Positions 34,261-48,000 are shown, counted from the first letter of the stretch. The stretch: 64,000 nt of DNA from Amyelois transitella (GCF_032362555.1 NC_083518.1:1810501-1874500); one strand, 5' to 3'. Translations and numbers: made by a program. Notes: generated by a model not told the origin, from the letters alone.

Positions 34261-34479
34261 TTTGTAAAATCTTTATTGCACATAAAAAGAAATGTAACAA
34301 AAATAGAACAGTCATTGGATATAGAAAAATACCTATGTACAATGGCGGACTTATACCAATCGGGATTTCTTCCAGTCAACCAAAATAAAAAGGAAAGTCC
34401 ATAATCAAAGAGGCAGCGCACATTAAAACCTCTTTTTTATTGCCGTGTGGTTCTCGGCACCACTAAAATAACAACAATT

Positions 34480-35690
34480 TAAAGCAAAAACATGTTCGAC
34501 TAAGTACATATATTTAGTAGGTACATATTTAGGTCCCGGATGCCTCCACTCGCAAAACTTTCGGCTTACATTAAAACTTTACGAGGAGAATCTTTCGTGT
34601 GTGGAATAATTACTTCTACCTGCCATGTTTCGCTAATCTGTTCTACAATTTGATGTAGGCATTGGCTGATGTATATATATTACTGTTATAATGTACGCGA
34701 TTCATATGTACATAAATTACGACTTCATTATCAACGGGGTAGACAGAGCTAATGATACGAAACTCGAAAGGAAATAAGTGTAAACACTTTTTGTCATAGG
34801 AAAATATAACGTTATTGTTAAAATATAATATTCTTTTTAAGCGTATGAGTTAATAAACAAAAAAGAGTTAATTTATTTGTGTTTTTTATTCCACAATGAT
34901 CACCATCAACTACAACACCACAATTATACCAAAATATCTGAACACAGCCTTAACATAATATTTTTTACTTAGTTAACATAAAAAAGTAAAAAAAGAAAAT
35001 TTAAAAAATAAATAAATACATTAAAATAATAAATAATACCTTCTTATAATTAAATGTAAATTACAATTACAGTTATATTTCTAATCTTCAATAGATACCT
35101 ATCTACATAAAATTATATGAAGATACCTACTACTATATAGGCATAAGTTATTTTCATATAGTATGTCTACTATACTTACATATAATTTTATGCAATATCC
35201 GAAAAGGTAATTATGAAGATTTATTTTATAAATTTAAGACCTTGATGTACTCATAATAAGAAATAAAATTTTTAATTTAAACTCAATACAACCCAAGTGA
35301 TACCTACCGCAGCTTGAGACGACACTCACGTAAAAATAATAAGAAGAAAATCCGTTCGAGGAATATTAACTAAACCAAATATAGTTATGCTAATTTTCTC
35401 TACGAGCGTACTTTACTTACATACGGTACACGCGAGTACAACTTTCGAAGTCTTACTTCAAGGAGCGTGGAATCAATTAAAACTAAAGTGAAGTTGGAAG
35501 ACATTTCACTCCCCACTTTCGGGAACTTTCCCGCTCGGTCGCAAGGCGAATCCTTGTTTTAATTTAACTAATTTGGAGTTAGTGGAGCTAATTTAGAATG
35601 TGTAATGTGATGTGTTACACAGTACACACTACTCTACGAACTAGTAGGTATATTATGCCTTTTTTAAGTATTTGGAAGCGATTAATAGTC
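34480..35690. other. Intergenic, no gene seen
   Basis: Very AT-rich to 35280. 35390-35600 is less biased and contains GGAATCAATTAAAAC and GGGAACTTTCCCGC; it may be regulatory. Confidence 0.35.
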
Positions 35691-35699
35691 AGGCTGCCA

Positions 35700-36045
35700 A
35701 TTGGGATTCCTCTTGTAGGCGGGCTAATAACCTGTCACTATTTGAATTTCGATTATATATAAAGGCAAACAGCTGAGTGTGGCCTGTCAGTCTTTTCAAG
35801 ACAAGTTGGCTTTATTTACCTCGCGAATTATAAAGATGTGAATATAAGTATGTATTAGAGATGTCGTTAAATGCGACTAAGGAGAATAAGCTTGGGATTC
35901 TTCTTTCAGGTTAAAGGTCGCAAACTGTCACAATTTAAATCTCAATACCTACCATCTTAAGCAAAACATATGAACATAGCATTTCAGTCTTTTCAATACT
36001 GTTGGCTCTGTCTACCCCACAAAGGATATAGACGTGATAACGTGT
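35700..36045 (-). repeat. Two repeat A copies in tandem
   Basis: Both are minus-oriented and decayed: 35700-35850 and 35865-36045. Confidence 0.7.
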
Positions 36046-36733
36046 ATTTATATTAGGTAAAGATTCTTATTAGGTGGTCCTATACATTTCCCAAGTTACC
36101 TCCAGCCGTCATATTTCATCTTTGATGTGCGTTTGTCCATCAATCGGTCAGATCATTTTTATTATATTTTGTCATTTTATAAACTGACTTACTGTTTTTC
36201 TGACTTACCATGTAGTTTCCGGCAAGATAACAGCACCCCTTCTCTTCCAGGCAATGTCGAAAATGAAACTTAAGAAATGAAGAATTAAAATCGCAATGAT
36301 GTGTATCAAAATATTTTTAATCGTATGGAAATATATCACTATTAACCTATGGTTTGGTAATGATAGAATTGAGATGCCAATAGTAACAGATGATGATGTA
36401 TTATATGCAAGATATGATATAGATTTAAATATCTTTGATCTCACATTCAATAGAATCGAACACCGGTAAATCTACACTGCTAATAAATATCATTATATCA
36501 CAACCACTACGCCATAGGGTTGTGGCAAAGGGTGCGCAAAAGCACTTGTTCTACTTATTATTCAAATTGAACAGATCTTATCACGATCAATTTGAATGCA
36601 GGTTTTGAAGTGAAAAATGATACTTTTATTGAAACTTGTAATATATATTACTGCGGCAGCAAATGATGACAGTTGTTGTATTTTATTTTGATAAAGAATT
36701 TGCATCGCAATCATTAGAATTTCTGCGATCCTT

Positions 36734-36975
36734 AACGGCCTCTGTGGCGCAGCGGCAGTACGCTTGTCTGAGACACCGGAGGTCCCGGGTTTGAATCCGG
36801 GTCAGGGCATGATGACAAACGAACTTTTTCTAATTGGCCTGGGTCTTGAATGTTTATCAGTATTATTTAAAATAAAATATAGTATCGTTGAGTTAGTATC
36901 TCGTAACACAAGTCTCGAACTTAGATACTTCGGAGCTTACTCAATCTGTGTAATTTGTCCCGTATATATTTTTTG
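36734..36975 (+). mobile_element. tRNA-derived SINE
   Basis: The head has a tRNA-like promoter: box A TGGCGCAGCGGCAGT and box B GGTTTGAATCC. After it comes a family-specific body (TTGGCCTGGGTCTTGAATG, GTATCGTTGAGTTAGTATC, CACAAGTCTCGAACTTAG). The tRNA-like head cannot form a good acceptor stem, so it is not a tRNA gene. Confidence 0.8.
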
Positions 36976-37059
36976 TTATAATTATTTATCCTTATAACAT
37001 TCGGTTCAAAATCAGCAGACGGCCATTTCCTTGATTTACAAACACCAGCGGGACTAGCA

Positions 37060-37170
37060 GTGCACGCGCGTCGACGTTTTTATCGTGCGATTTATTTTTA
37101 ATCGCGTTTATATCGCTGTCTCGTTTTACATCTTAATAAAAAGCGAAACAGCGATAATTTATCGCGCGAC
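37060..37170. other. Imperfect long hairpin upstream of the homeobox gene
   Basis: TATCGCTGTCTCGTTTT (37111-37127) pairs with 37139-37156 across an 11-nt loop with one mismatch and one bulge. Outer CGCG blocks extend the dyad. Rich in ATCG/CGAT. No repeat family recognised. Confidence 0.5.
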
Positions 37171-37654
37171 AAACAGCTAGCCCCTCAGATGTCATTCGGA
37201 ATTTAAATTCATTTATTACTTATCATGGTAGGTATTATGATAAGATGTTAAGTATACCTCCAAGATAGCAAAGAAAAAACATAATGTGTGCAAACTGCTT
37301 CATCCGGCAAAAGTTGCACAATCAATGTTAAACTTCTAAACTTAGAGTTATATGAACTAGCAACCTGTTTTCTCTGAATTGGAAAGCACTATTGCATTCA
37401 GCTGAACGAGGCATTTGAGTATTGCCATTTAAAGCTCTGTAATATATATGTGTATGTCTGTGTATATATGAAGTATACTTCCATACTAATATTATGAAGC
37501 GCAAACTTTATATTTTTTTCTTTGTTTGTAAACTGGACCTATTTTTATGATACTATTACACCATGAAATTGTGTATGGTGTTCGTAACACAATTTTGGTA
37601 AATGAAATACTTCAACAATTTTTGTTTATTTTGTATTATTTATCTAGACTCTTT

Positions 37655-37712
37655 TCTGTTGGCTCTGTCTATCCCACAAGGGATATAGACGTGACTATAT
37701 GTATGTATGTAT
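37655..37712 (-). repeat. Repeat A head fragment
   Basis: TTGGCTCTGTCTATCCCACA followed by (TATG)n. Confidence 0.8.
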
Positions 37713-38229
37713 TTATCTTGACATCTATTTCGGCCCTAAGTCTAGCATTCCGGGACCTACTCATATTTTTTTTTGTTGACACAAAGATGTGTTTTACCTA
37801 TAAGTTCTATATCGATTGGGTACAAAATATGCCTATATTTTATCGGAAAAAATAAGCACCAACTTTATTCTCGTAGTGGTGACCGTGATTCATCGTAGTA
37901 CTATAAAAATAATGCAATTTTTACTATAAAAATACTTAATTGTGATATGAAACAAAATTTGTAATAAGTTCGTAATGAAAAACTATGAAGCTAATGTATT
38001 TGAACACTTAAGATAAATAACACTTCTCCTATCTTGCCGCATTTAAACCAGTATTATCTAACTTCACTTGTCAATTTTAAATCTATCATTATAACACCAC
38101 AACGTCACGAGGACACCGAACACATGAACGCAACAAACCTCCACCTATCCCTGTTCGTCTTTCTACCTCAAGAACTTCATACATGATTTGTGTTTTGTGA
38201 AACAAAACATGGTGCAATGCATAAACTTT

Positions 38230-38544
38230 AAGCGCAAGATCGACGCGGAGTCATGGGGACAATAAAACAAAGAAAACCGTATCTGGCCCGAAGCGCATCA
38301 ACCCCAACTCGAGCGGACCAATCGGCGCGCTAGTCTCCTCCACCGCCTCCCGAAGCCCCGCCCCTCCCGTTTCGCTCCCCAGCCGAAACGGGACGCAGCA
38401 TCCCTATAAAGATTTTACATCGATTATGTGGATGTGGGAGCACCCGTTCCTGTCGCTCGCGAGGGCGGCGTCGTGATATCTCGTCGCGCAGTCGCGAACA
38501 ATTAGCGCGCGGGGCGGCGTGGACGGTCGCGGCGCGTCACTATA
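38230..38544 (+). promoter_or_regulatory. Putative promoter of the homeobox gene
   Basis: A GC-rich, CpG-rich block in AT-rich DNA. Contains a CCAAT box (GACCAATCGG, about 38317), a GC box (CCCCGCCCC, about 38356), an inverted pair CCCGTTTCG/CGAAACGGG (38366-38374 and 38384-38392) and a TATA-like TATAAAG at 38405. A TSS about 30 bp downstream is inferred. A TCAGT initiator-like motif also lies at 38555, inside the open frame. Confidence 0.5.
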
Positions 38545-39052
38545 ATGTGGTTAGTCAGTGAGCGTCGGGGCCGTTCCGACGAGAGCGAGCACGAGCTGCG
38601 AAGCGCGGGAGAGCGCTGTTCGCTGAGCAGTCGCGCCGGCCACAGCACGGTGGAGTTCAAGGCGGCGGCGTGCGCGGGGGCCGCTGAGCCGCCCGCGCCG
38701 CCTCTAGCGGCGCTGCCGGACCCGCAGCAGTTCAACATCTTCCCGGCTTTCTTCAGCCGACAACTAAACTTCACCGGCGGAGGAGGGTGTGGGCAGGGCT
38801 CCAAAATCATGGAAGAGTTAAGGCCGAACTTAGTCGGGGGCTTACTAGGGGTCCCGGGGTTGTTAGACGAGCATCAGTCGGATGCGAAGTTTCTGCCGTC
38901 CGGGGCAGAGAGCAAATACACGCCGGACAAAGGCAGGAAGTGTAGCAATGCGTCGTCGTCTTCTGCTGAGGAGTTCGGAGGACTGTACGGTGGAGACCAC
39001 GCAGCGACGCCGCCAGCGCCGCCTCTGAGCCGCTCCTTACAGGATCATTCAG
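38545..39052 (+). CDS. unc-42: Homeobox gene exon 1
   Basis: Encodes a low-complexity N-terminus (Ala/Gly/Pro/Ser). The stretches [14 protein letters not shown] and [20 protein letters not shown] look constrained. The donor is CAG/GTATGT. Translation may start at 38545 or at the in-frame ATG 38809 (ATCATGG, good context), which would shorten the protein by 88 residues. Confidence 0.8.
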
Positions 39053-42000
39053 GTATGTATTTATTTTTTCACTCAATTGGTATTAGAGCAACAGACTTAT
39101 AGTTGAGATAATGTGTAGAAGGAAATATAACGATACACCAGATTCTCGTTTTTGAGTTTTTGTTGGTACTGAAATGTAAAGAGGTGTAAACTCCTTAGTT
39201 GTTCTATGGCTAGGTATATTCTTTTTATAATCAGCTCACCTAAAATTGAAAATATGTATCCCAACCTAGATAAGTCACAACTCTATTACGAGTAATAACA
39301 CGGTTAGTAGCGCAAATGTACCCTTTTTATTAAACGTAACTATCTTGCCGTGTGGTTCCCGACACCAAAAGAAAAATGAATCCACTCCATCTCTTTCTCA
39401 TGGATGTCGTAAAAGGCGACCTGTCACTTCTTGAATTGAATTCTATCATAAAGCCAAACAGCTGAACGTAGTCTATCAGTCTCTTCAAGACTGTTGGTTC
39501 TATCTTCGCCACAAGGGATGTAGACGTGACTGTATGTATATATGTAACTATCTTAGCTGTTATAACTTGATCGACTTTGTTTAATTTTCCTTTTGTGACT
39601 TGAAAAACTTATCTTAAACCCAATGTCTGCTTCACTTTAGAGAACAAAGGAGAATTATTGTCATTTATTGACTTAATGATGTGTCCTTTTGAAATAGAGG
39701 GTACGTACTAGGAACTGGTAGAGGAATGAAATTTCACTAGAAATAATTAGTGCCCTTGTACTAAATTTCTCTTTAGTTTAAGTGCTATTCTTATTTTTTT
39801 CCTTTATGTACATTAATTTATAAACCTGGCATGATGTACAATTTGGAAAGAGCTCTAATAAAGTATCACTAACACCTGTGACATTATGTTTATTGTCCAT
39901 TAAAAAAAGTGCCGTGTGGTTCCCGGCACCAATAGAAAAAAGAATAGGACCACTCCATCTCTTCCCATGGATGTCGTAAAAGGCGACTAAGGGGTAGGCT
40001 TATAAACTTGGGATTCTTCTTAAGGCGATGGGCTAGCAACCTGTCACTATTTGAATCTCAATTCTATCTTAAAGCCAAATAGCTGAACGTGGCCTATCAG
40101 TCCTAACAAGACTGTTTGCTCTGTCTACCCCGCAAGGGATATAGACGTGATTATATGTATGCATGTATGTATGTCCAATAATAAAGTTTTTATATCGAAT
40201 TGTTTCATCTTGATGATCAATCGACAAACCCAGAACTGAGGTTACCAAGAATTTGTCAAGTTGTAGAGGGAATTGTCGGTTTTTACGACATCCATGGGAA
40301 TTATGTATGATTATATCCAAATTGCTGGGATCCTTACGACAAAACTGACATATCCTGGAAAGGTTGGACATATTAGCCAGTGTAAAAAGGAGTCATCGTT
40401 CATAAATACACCTTAAAAAACGTCATTAACACATGGCATGTCTTAAGAATCCAACTCGGTAGCTTTTGCATGTAAGATCTACCTACACTCCGATCTTCAT
40501 TTAATCTGATCTGTTTATTTATTTATTTAAACTTTTATGTAATCATCATTCAAATTAATAAATTCTATAATCATGCCAAAAAGCTGAAAGTGGCCTCTTT
40601 TTTCTTTTCAAGACTGTTGGCTATGTGTAACCCGCAAGGAAAAAAGACGTGCAGCGGTAGGGCACAGCTCCATTTCAGTTCGCGGCAAAGTCGAATAATA
40701 CCGTTCCACGTCTTTCCCGTGAATGACATAAAAGACGACTAAAGGACTTATCAGTTTCACCTAGTGCAACAACTCCGTTCTCTCGATGACAAGAAGTAAC
40801 TTCCATCTGACCTCTGCAACCATACAGTGAAAAATATATTGAACCATGGTTACACATTCAGTTGTCTTAATGTGCAGATCTAATCACCATGTTTTTCCTC
40901 ACCCTTAGAACATCGGTTAGCAAACGATCCAACTGCCATAACTCAGAAAGGATTTTCTGGCATTACACGGCCGGGATTTGATTTGAACCTGTGACTCCCT
41001 GCGCTTTTATTCGAGCACCCTAACCGCTCGACCACTGCCTCACAACAGTCTTGCATCTTTAATTTACAACAAATGTTCAGCGCCCTACTGCATTGGGGTT
41101 CTGTAATATCCATGATTTGTACTGAAAACCTGGGCATGCGCAGTTCAACCCTGCCTCTCGTCACGTAACAGCATTGTTGCTGTTCAGAATACGTGATGAT
41201 GGTGTGCACGCGCCTTTATTCTACAGAATATATATGTACCCACATATATAACTGCATCACAGACTGTGGAAATATTTTGTTTTGCAAAAAGTGTACGTCT
41301 GTGGCGTTCTAGCAGAAAAACGAATGGACAGATTCTCTATTGCCTTTTTGTAAAGATAGTTCTTAGCACTTTTTGAAAATCAGTTTCAAATTGATACCTC
41401 TAACTCGAATAGGTAAACCGACATTACGTCTTTCCATTTGCCAAAATCTCTGCATATTCCTCTCGTCCACATTCATCACTTTTTTCGTGTAAGCTTTAGG
41501 GTTTAGTAATTCAATTGAGAACACTATTGACCTGGACTTTAACTGAAAGTTATTGGGACAAAAACGGAGGTTTCAAGGTATACCTTCGAACATGCTTGAG
41601 ATAAAATGTTTGCAAAGTTTTGGACAACATTTAGAATATCATAAATTATCTCTATTCGGCATTCTCACCTTTGTGGGGACCTTTTTTCTGATAAGTTTTG
41701 ATGAAAATACTTGACCGGTTCTAGAAACCTATGACTCTATACAGCATATACAATAGTATGACATGCCATCTACATAAATTCATATAAAAACTACCTCCTC
41801 TTTTCCAGAAGGATAGGCAGAAACCACAACTTTGCACTTGCCACGATGCTTGTAAAATAATTTTGTTTCATTCACATTCATATCTCTCTTCATGCAAATT
41901 GTCGGTTTAATATACTCTTGAGCTCTACTCATACAAACATGTTATGTACAAGTAGAACCCTGTTGCCGTGTGGTACCCGGCACCAATATAAAAAAGAATG

Positions 42001-45000
42001 GAACCTCTCCATCTGATTTCCCATGGATGTCGTAAGCGACTAAGGAATAGGCTTATAAACTTGGGATTCATATTATAGGCGATGGGCTAGTAACCTGTCA
42101 CTATTTGAATCTCAATTCTATCAAAGCTGAACAGCTGAACGTGGCCTCAGTCATCAGTCTCATCTTGACTGTTGGCTCTGTCTAGCCCGCAAGGGATATA
42201 GACGTGACTATATGAATGATTGAGTGTTGAGAACCCTGTTTACAGACTTTGGCACCAAAACCGCTTGAAAATTCAGCGTGCACTCCGCGGGGCTGTAGGC
42301 GGTCGTTAGCGGCATTTCGTATTCATGACGTTTGCCCGGGGCCTATTGTTTGCAATATTACTCTAATTGGAATTGTAATTACTCCACACATCCCGGATAG
42401 TGTGGGACGTGATGAAGGATACTAGCTGCTCGGTGCGGTTTTGCCCGCAATCTGCCTCTTTGATTCTGCAACTTTCCGTTATGTACTAGGGAGATCAAAT
42501 TTAACATCACATTTCCAATTACATACATAGATCATATAATCACGTATGTATCCTTTGCAGGGTAGGCAGAGCTAACAACCTTGAAGACTGAAAGCCCACT
42601 TTTGGCTTAAAGACTTAGTGATGGAATTAAAATTGTGTTGATTTCCAAGTAACATAAAATATTTACATCAAGAAGAGAATGCAGGGAATCATCTTCGCAA
42701 AAAATTTTATATAGAAAAAAAATCACACCTCTTTCTCGAAGGGGTATGCGGAGCCTACATCTTATCACATCTTGCCACAATTTCTGCATACTTCTGGCGT
42801 TTTAAAGGCACTCTTACTGACCTTTAAATAGAATCCAATATCGGTCTTTGAAATTCGTATTCATGACATCAGCCCGGGGCCGACTGTTTGCAATATTACT
42901 CTAATTGGAATTATAATTATCCTACACCCATATTCCGGATAGTATGCGCCGTGATGAATACTAGCTGCTGAGTGTGACTTTGGTACTCTGTCATCTTGAA
43001 TAAGAACAATTTTTTTCTGTTGACGAGAAGCTTGGTCAATGATAAATGTTATAAAATGCTTTAGACACGCGGCTCCACTTTTATAAACCTGGGCCGTAGC
43101 AAAAAATTACAGATTTCCTGATAAGTTCTTACACCGATATTAATTTGTTCACCATAATTAAGTAAAACTAAAGTTAACTGTTAACTGATTTATGTTACTG
43201 TATTAATGATTTGACAACACAAAACCCATATAGAAAGACCTTTTATAAAAGAAACCTTTCTTCACATGTCTATAACGGAGAATATTTTTTATTTTTGTCC
43301 AAGTGGCTTCATAATTCCATAGATTCTACATACATAACATTGTTACTCTTGTTCAATTTATTCAGCATGAAATCATAGTATAAAAACATTCCTTTTATTC
43401 ATCAATAACAAAATAAATTTATCATATAATTTTTGAGCCCTTTGTCTATTCTACAAATGTCATCTTTATTGATACACATTTAAATAATGTACTAAACATA
43501 TAAGACGATCCCTTCAACATTATAACACAAATCAATCTTCATAGAACACAGTCTCCATTGCTGAAACATTCTTCTCAGTCAGGTACAACTGGCAATACTT
43601 GAAAATAAAATTTATTTCTTGTCAATGCTCTCAGCTTAACTTTTTCTTTTTCCTTTGTTTCATGAGTACCATTGTTATTATTTTTGTCATCTTTAACAAT
43701 CGTAGCGTCAGTAGTAGTTCGATCATTTTGTTCCTTTTCCATTTCTTTCTGTTTATTCATTTCCTTCAATTTATCCAAAAGTTATTGAAGTCCTGGAAAT
43801 TTTTGTGCTGCTAATTTCACGTCATCATCTTCATAATTACCTTGATTGACTTTTTTGAAAATGTCGCTTTGTACATTTTTATTTTCACCGAGATTCAATA
43901 AATTTGTTGCAGGTCTTATATTTGAAATACGGTTATTATTATTTATACCATGATTGAGATTCGGTAAATGATTTCCTGTATTTAATGGGTTTCTGTTATA
44001 TACATTTTGATTATTTCCTTGGAAGTTGTTACGTGCTGGGAAGTTATTAACATTATTAGCATAAACAGATGATTGTTGACCCTGATTGGCATTATGAGGT
44101 ACTACATCTATGCCCAATATATTTTCAAAAGTTCCCAGCAGACCTTGTCCAAAAGCAAATAGGAATTGGCCTGAAAAAAATAGTTTTTAATTTTGCAGGT
44201 AACTATTTATTCATCGTACAAAAAAATTAGCGAAATGAGGTAAAAATGACAGAATGAAAGTTCATACATTGACGGCCTCTGTGGCGCAGCGGTAATACGC
44301 TTGTCTGTGACACCGGGGGTCCCGGGTTCGAATCCCGGCCAGGGCATGATGAGAAAAGAACTTTTTCTGATTGGCCTGGGTCTTGGATGTTTATCTATAT
44401 AAGTATTTATTATATAAATATATTATAAAATATAGTATCGTTGAGTTAGTATCTCGTAACACAAGTCTCGAACTTACTTCGAGGCTAACTCAATCTGTGT
44501 AATTTGACCCGTATATATTTATTTATTTATTTATTTATACATTCATATGAATTTAACCTCGTTGGAAACATTTTACTTATTACTTATTCACTCCTTTTTG
44601 TTCTCTACAAATATTGTACAATCCTAAACTTAGATTTGATTAGTATTACAAACATAAATTTTGTTCTGTTAATAATATTTTAGTTAATACTTACCAATTA
44701 TAAAAAATATCACTGTAAATATCCGGGCCGACATGTTTCAAAAACAATTCTTCAAACACTACTAATTGATACAAAACGGAGACACTTACTAACATTGTAA
44801 TTATCACAAGACCGCTGGTTTCAATTAGACAAATTAGAAAGTAGTTAATTAACAATCTACTGATGTATCCGTTAGAATATAATTAAGAATTTAGTGGCAA
44901 CTGCCAAAATCTAAATTTGCTTTATTCTTTTTTTTTTCGGAAGGGAAAGGTCTTGACAACGTAAGTACCTTGATCCAATTAGGGACATTCTGGTTCTAGT

Positions 45001-48000
45001 GAAAACCCTAAACTGACAAGCTCGCGTGAAAACACTGATACCTATAGGAAAATAATTATACAGGCATAGTGGCAAATGGAAATATGTCACTGCTTACTGA
45101 TATGAACCTACATACATATAGTCACGACTATATCCCTTGCGGAGTAGCCAGTCCCAACATTTTTGAGAAGACAGAAAGGCCACGTTCAGCTCGGCCACGG
45201 CTGTTTAGCTTAATGATAGAATTGAAATTCAAATAGTGATAGACTGCTAACCCATCGCCTATAAGAAGAATCCCAAGTTTATTAGCCTTTCCCTAAGTCG
45301 TCTTTTACGACATTCATGGGTTAAATCCTGTGGTCGTCTTCTAAAATGCCAGAAAACACAGTTTATCTTTAAGTAACGATACATCGATTCAGTTACATAA
45401 TAATAATCGATAAATTTAATTAACTGACCGAGTTCTTAATTCAGTTACGAAACTTAAGAGTTAGTTGCCTAGACCGTAAACTATATCGCAACTTAAATAC
45501 TAATTGATATTGTTATACATTAAAGATCCGACATCTATAGAAAAGGTGCTATCAACTTATATATTTTCGAATGTAAGCTAATTAGGAGTTATAGTAAGAG
45601 AAAAAAATATGATAAGGTATATGTATGAAATCAAATACTTTACGACTACCTACTTAAAAGACACTTCATCCGAACGGCTCATTCATAAAAATAAAATCAA
45701 CTTACTATAACCAATTCAAATACCTTCACTATAACCGTTCGCGCGTTAACAATTCATTTGACAGCTGCTAACATTTCATTCAACAAAACATAAAAACACT
45801 ACACAAAAACAAAATTAAACCATAATACACGTATGATAAGGTTGACTATACTAAATGTTGGCTTTTTTCTTTGGACGCGTGGCAGTCGCGTGTGTTGCCA
45901 CCTGTGCGGTGTGTACACCCCTTTATTTAATTTTTTTTATAAAAATTTGTGCTAAATGTGTGATTACTAACAGTTATGTGTGAATAGCAAGGAAGCTGTT
46001 AAATGTTCGCTTTTACTGTGCTGTCATGTTAAAGTTGATGGTCATTCGTTTTTTTTTATGTTGAATGTAGTCTCTTAAACTCAGTGGTCTTAAGCTTTTA
46101 CCGTGAGGGAAAACATGGTGCTAAACCAACATATTATGGACACTTTTTATTTTACCATAACTCAAAATAGGTTTAGTTCCCCTGCAAAGGTTGCGGAAGT
46201 CAGGCGGGAGTAGCTTCGTGTAGAAACCTGACTTACCCAATCCAGGATTCAGGCTCCTCTTCAGAGAAGTAAAGGCACCGGTATTAACTCTAGTAGAATG
46301 ATGATATGAGAAAAACTAACAAAAACAAAATACTGTTATAAATAAAAAAAATAAAAAAACAATTTCGATCATAAAATTTCGTAAAATAATTACGATAGTT
46401 AAACAATTCAAATTGAAACACACAAACTTCAACTAAATAAAAAAAAATGTGTCAAATCAAAGTGCAATATGCGCATTACAAATCTGTAGTTAAGCACCTC
46501 TCGACATAATGGAGTGGACCCCCGCCGGGACTCGAATCCGTACCCCAGTGATCCGCTAAGCCTATTGTAATTACGCACTAGATCGGCCGGTACTCAACAT
46601 GGCACTGTTGGAATGGGTTATGACTTTATGAGGGTTAATGGTGAGTTTTTAAGACATTTTTAATTAATTTTCCTGATATCTTATGTTAAAAAAATTTTAA
46701 GCTAACCTTTCGACTACATGACTGTGAAACTTGCATCGAATTTAATTCAGTGATTCTCGCATCAAATTTTTTATTAAGTTTTTGAGTCACTATAGTTGAA
46801 CGTGGCATTCGTATGTTTTGAGACTATTAGCTCTGACTACCCTGTTAGGGATAAAGTACATGGATATACTCGATTCAGTATGTTTATGTGAACTTCAACA
46901 AAATCTGTAAACATTGTGGCTTTAACTTTCGTTCCTTTTTAGGCGCAATCCCTCAGAAGAAATAAAAAATGTTTAAATAAAATATCTTTGCCAATTTATT
47001 TTCACTTAAAGGTACTAATAGATGTACGGATAAGACAAGCATACCGACAAAGCTTGCGGCATTTGTGCAGCTCAAACTATTAGGGTCGCGACATATGTGC
47101 TCTGCCGGGGGGCCTGGGCCCTCCCGAGGTGGGCCAACTGGGGATATCTGTATTATAATCGTATTTAAGATCAATCGCTGAAATAATTGAAAATTCGGCT
47201 GAGGAATCCCTCTTTGCTGCGGCTGCGTGAAAGAATAAATAAAAAAATAGTAACGCAAAATGATCCCTTCTTTTTGCATTTTAATTACGAATTTTATAAT
47301 TGTTTAAATAATAACTATATTAATTAAAAGTATTAACTTTCAAACATACAAACAATCATACCGTATGGAGAACACATAGACAAATACTGAAAGGTCATAT
47401 TTAGCTTCTTTAGTCTACCTAAGTTGAATTTTAATCCTAATGTTTTAACTTTTTTGTCGAGAACTGCATGTGCCACCTCAGGTTCGCGTCCAACACCATT
47501 CGAAGACGTTTGACGACATACTATACTCGTAATATCCACATTCAATTAAATCATAAAGAAAAGCACTTTGATATATTTATTTACATTTAAAAAAAAAAAC
47601 AATTTCATTGTTACAACAGAAGAAACAATCCCTCGCGTCGATTTTCACAATGGCGTCACCCGACACCTTTTCGGCCACAGATGGCGCTTTTATGTCAATC
47701 GTCGTAATTAGGGGATTAGACCCCCTAAATGACACGTTGTCCTCACGCCCTGCGCAAATGTTAGTGTTGACTGGATTTTGACTTATGGACGTAAGAGTGA
47801 TTCTATTGTTGGTGATGATGTGTTGTGGTTATCACCTTACATATCAGAGTCATAAATATTTGTGCTGATTTTCATTAAATTTATTCAAAAGCGCAGAATA
47901 ACTTATGTTAAACTGTTAAGAAAATCATCAATCGCTAAGTTAATGTATTTTTCATGCAGACTCTATGTTGAATATTATGTACTTTAGACCGATATTTTGA

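Noticed and set aside
36734..36815. Possible tRNA genes at 36734, 44274 and 54490
   Set aside because: A and B boxes are present but acceptor stems do not pair and all three share the same downstream body, so they are SINEs.
38502..39076. Minus-strand frames opposite homeobox exon 1
   Set aside because: GC-rich exons lack stops on the other strand; these are shadows of exon 1.
40069..40371. Minus-strand frame with a Cys-containing start ([11 protein letters not shown])
   Set aside because: Its C-terminal half is repeat A. The rest shows no splice signals or codon bias, so the CxxC look is probably chance.
46510..46600. Possible minus-strand tRNA
   Set aside because: Box B is good but the anticodon and acceptor stems are broken; a tRNA-like relic.
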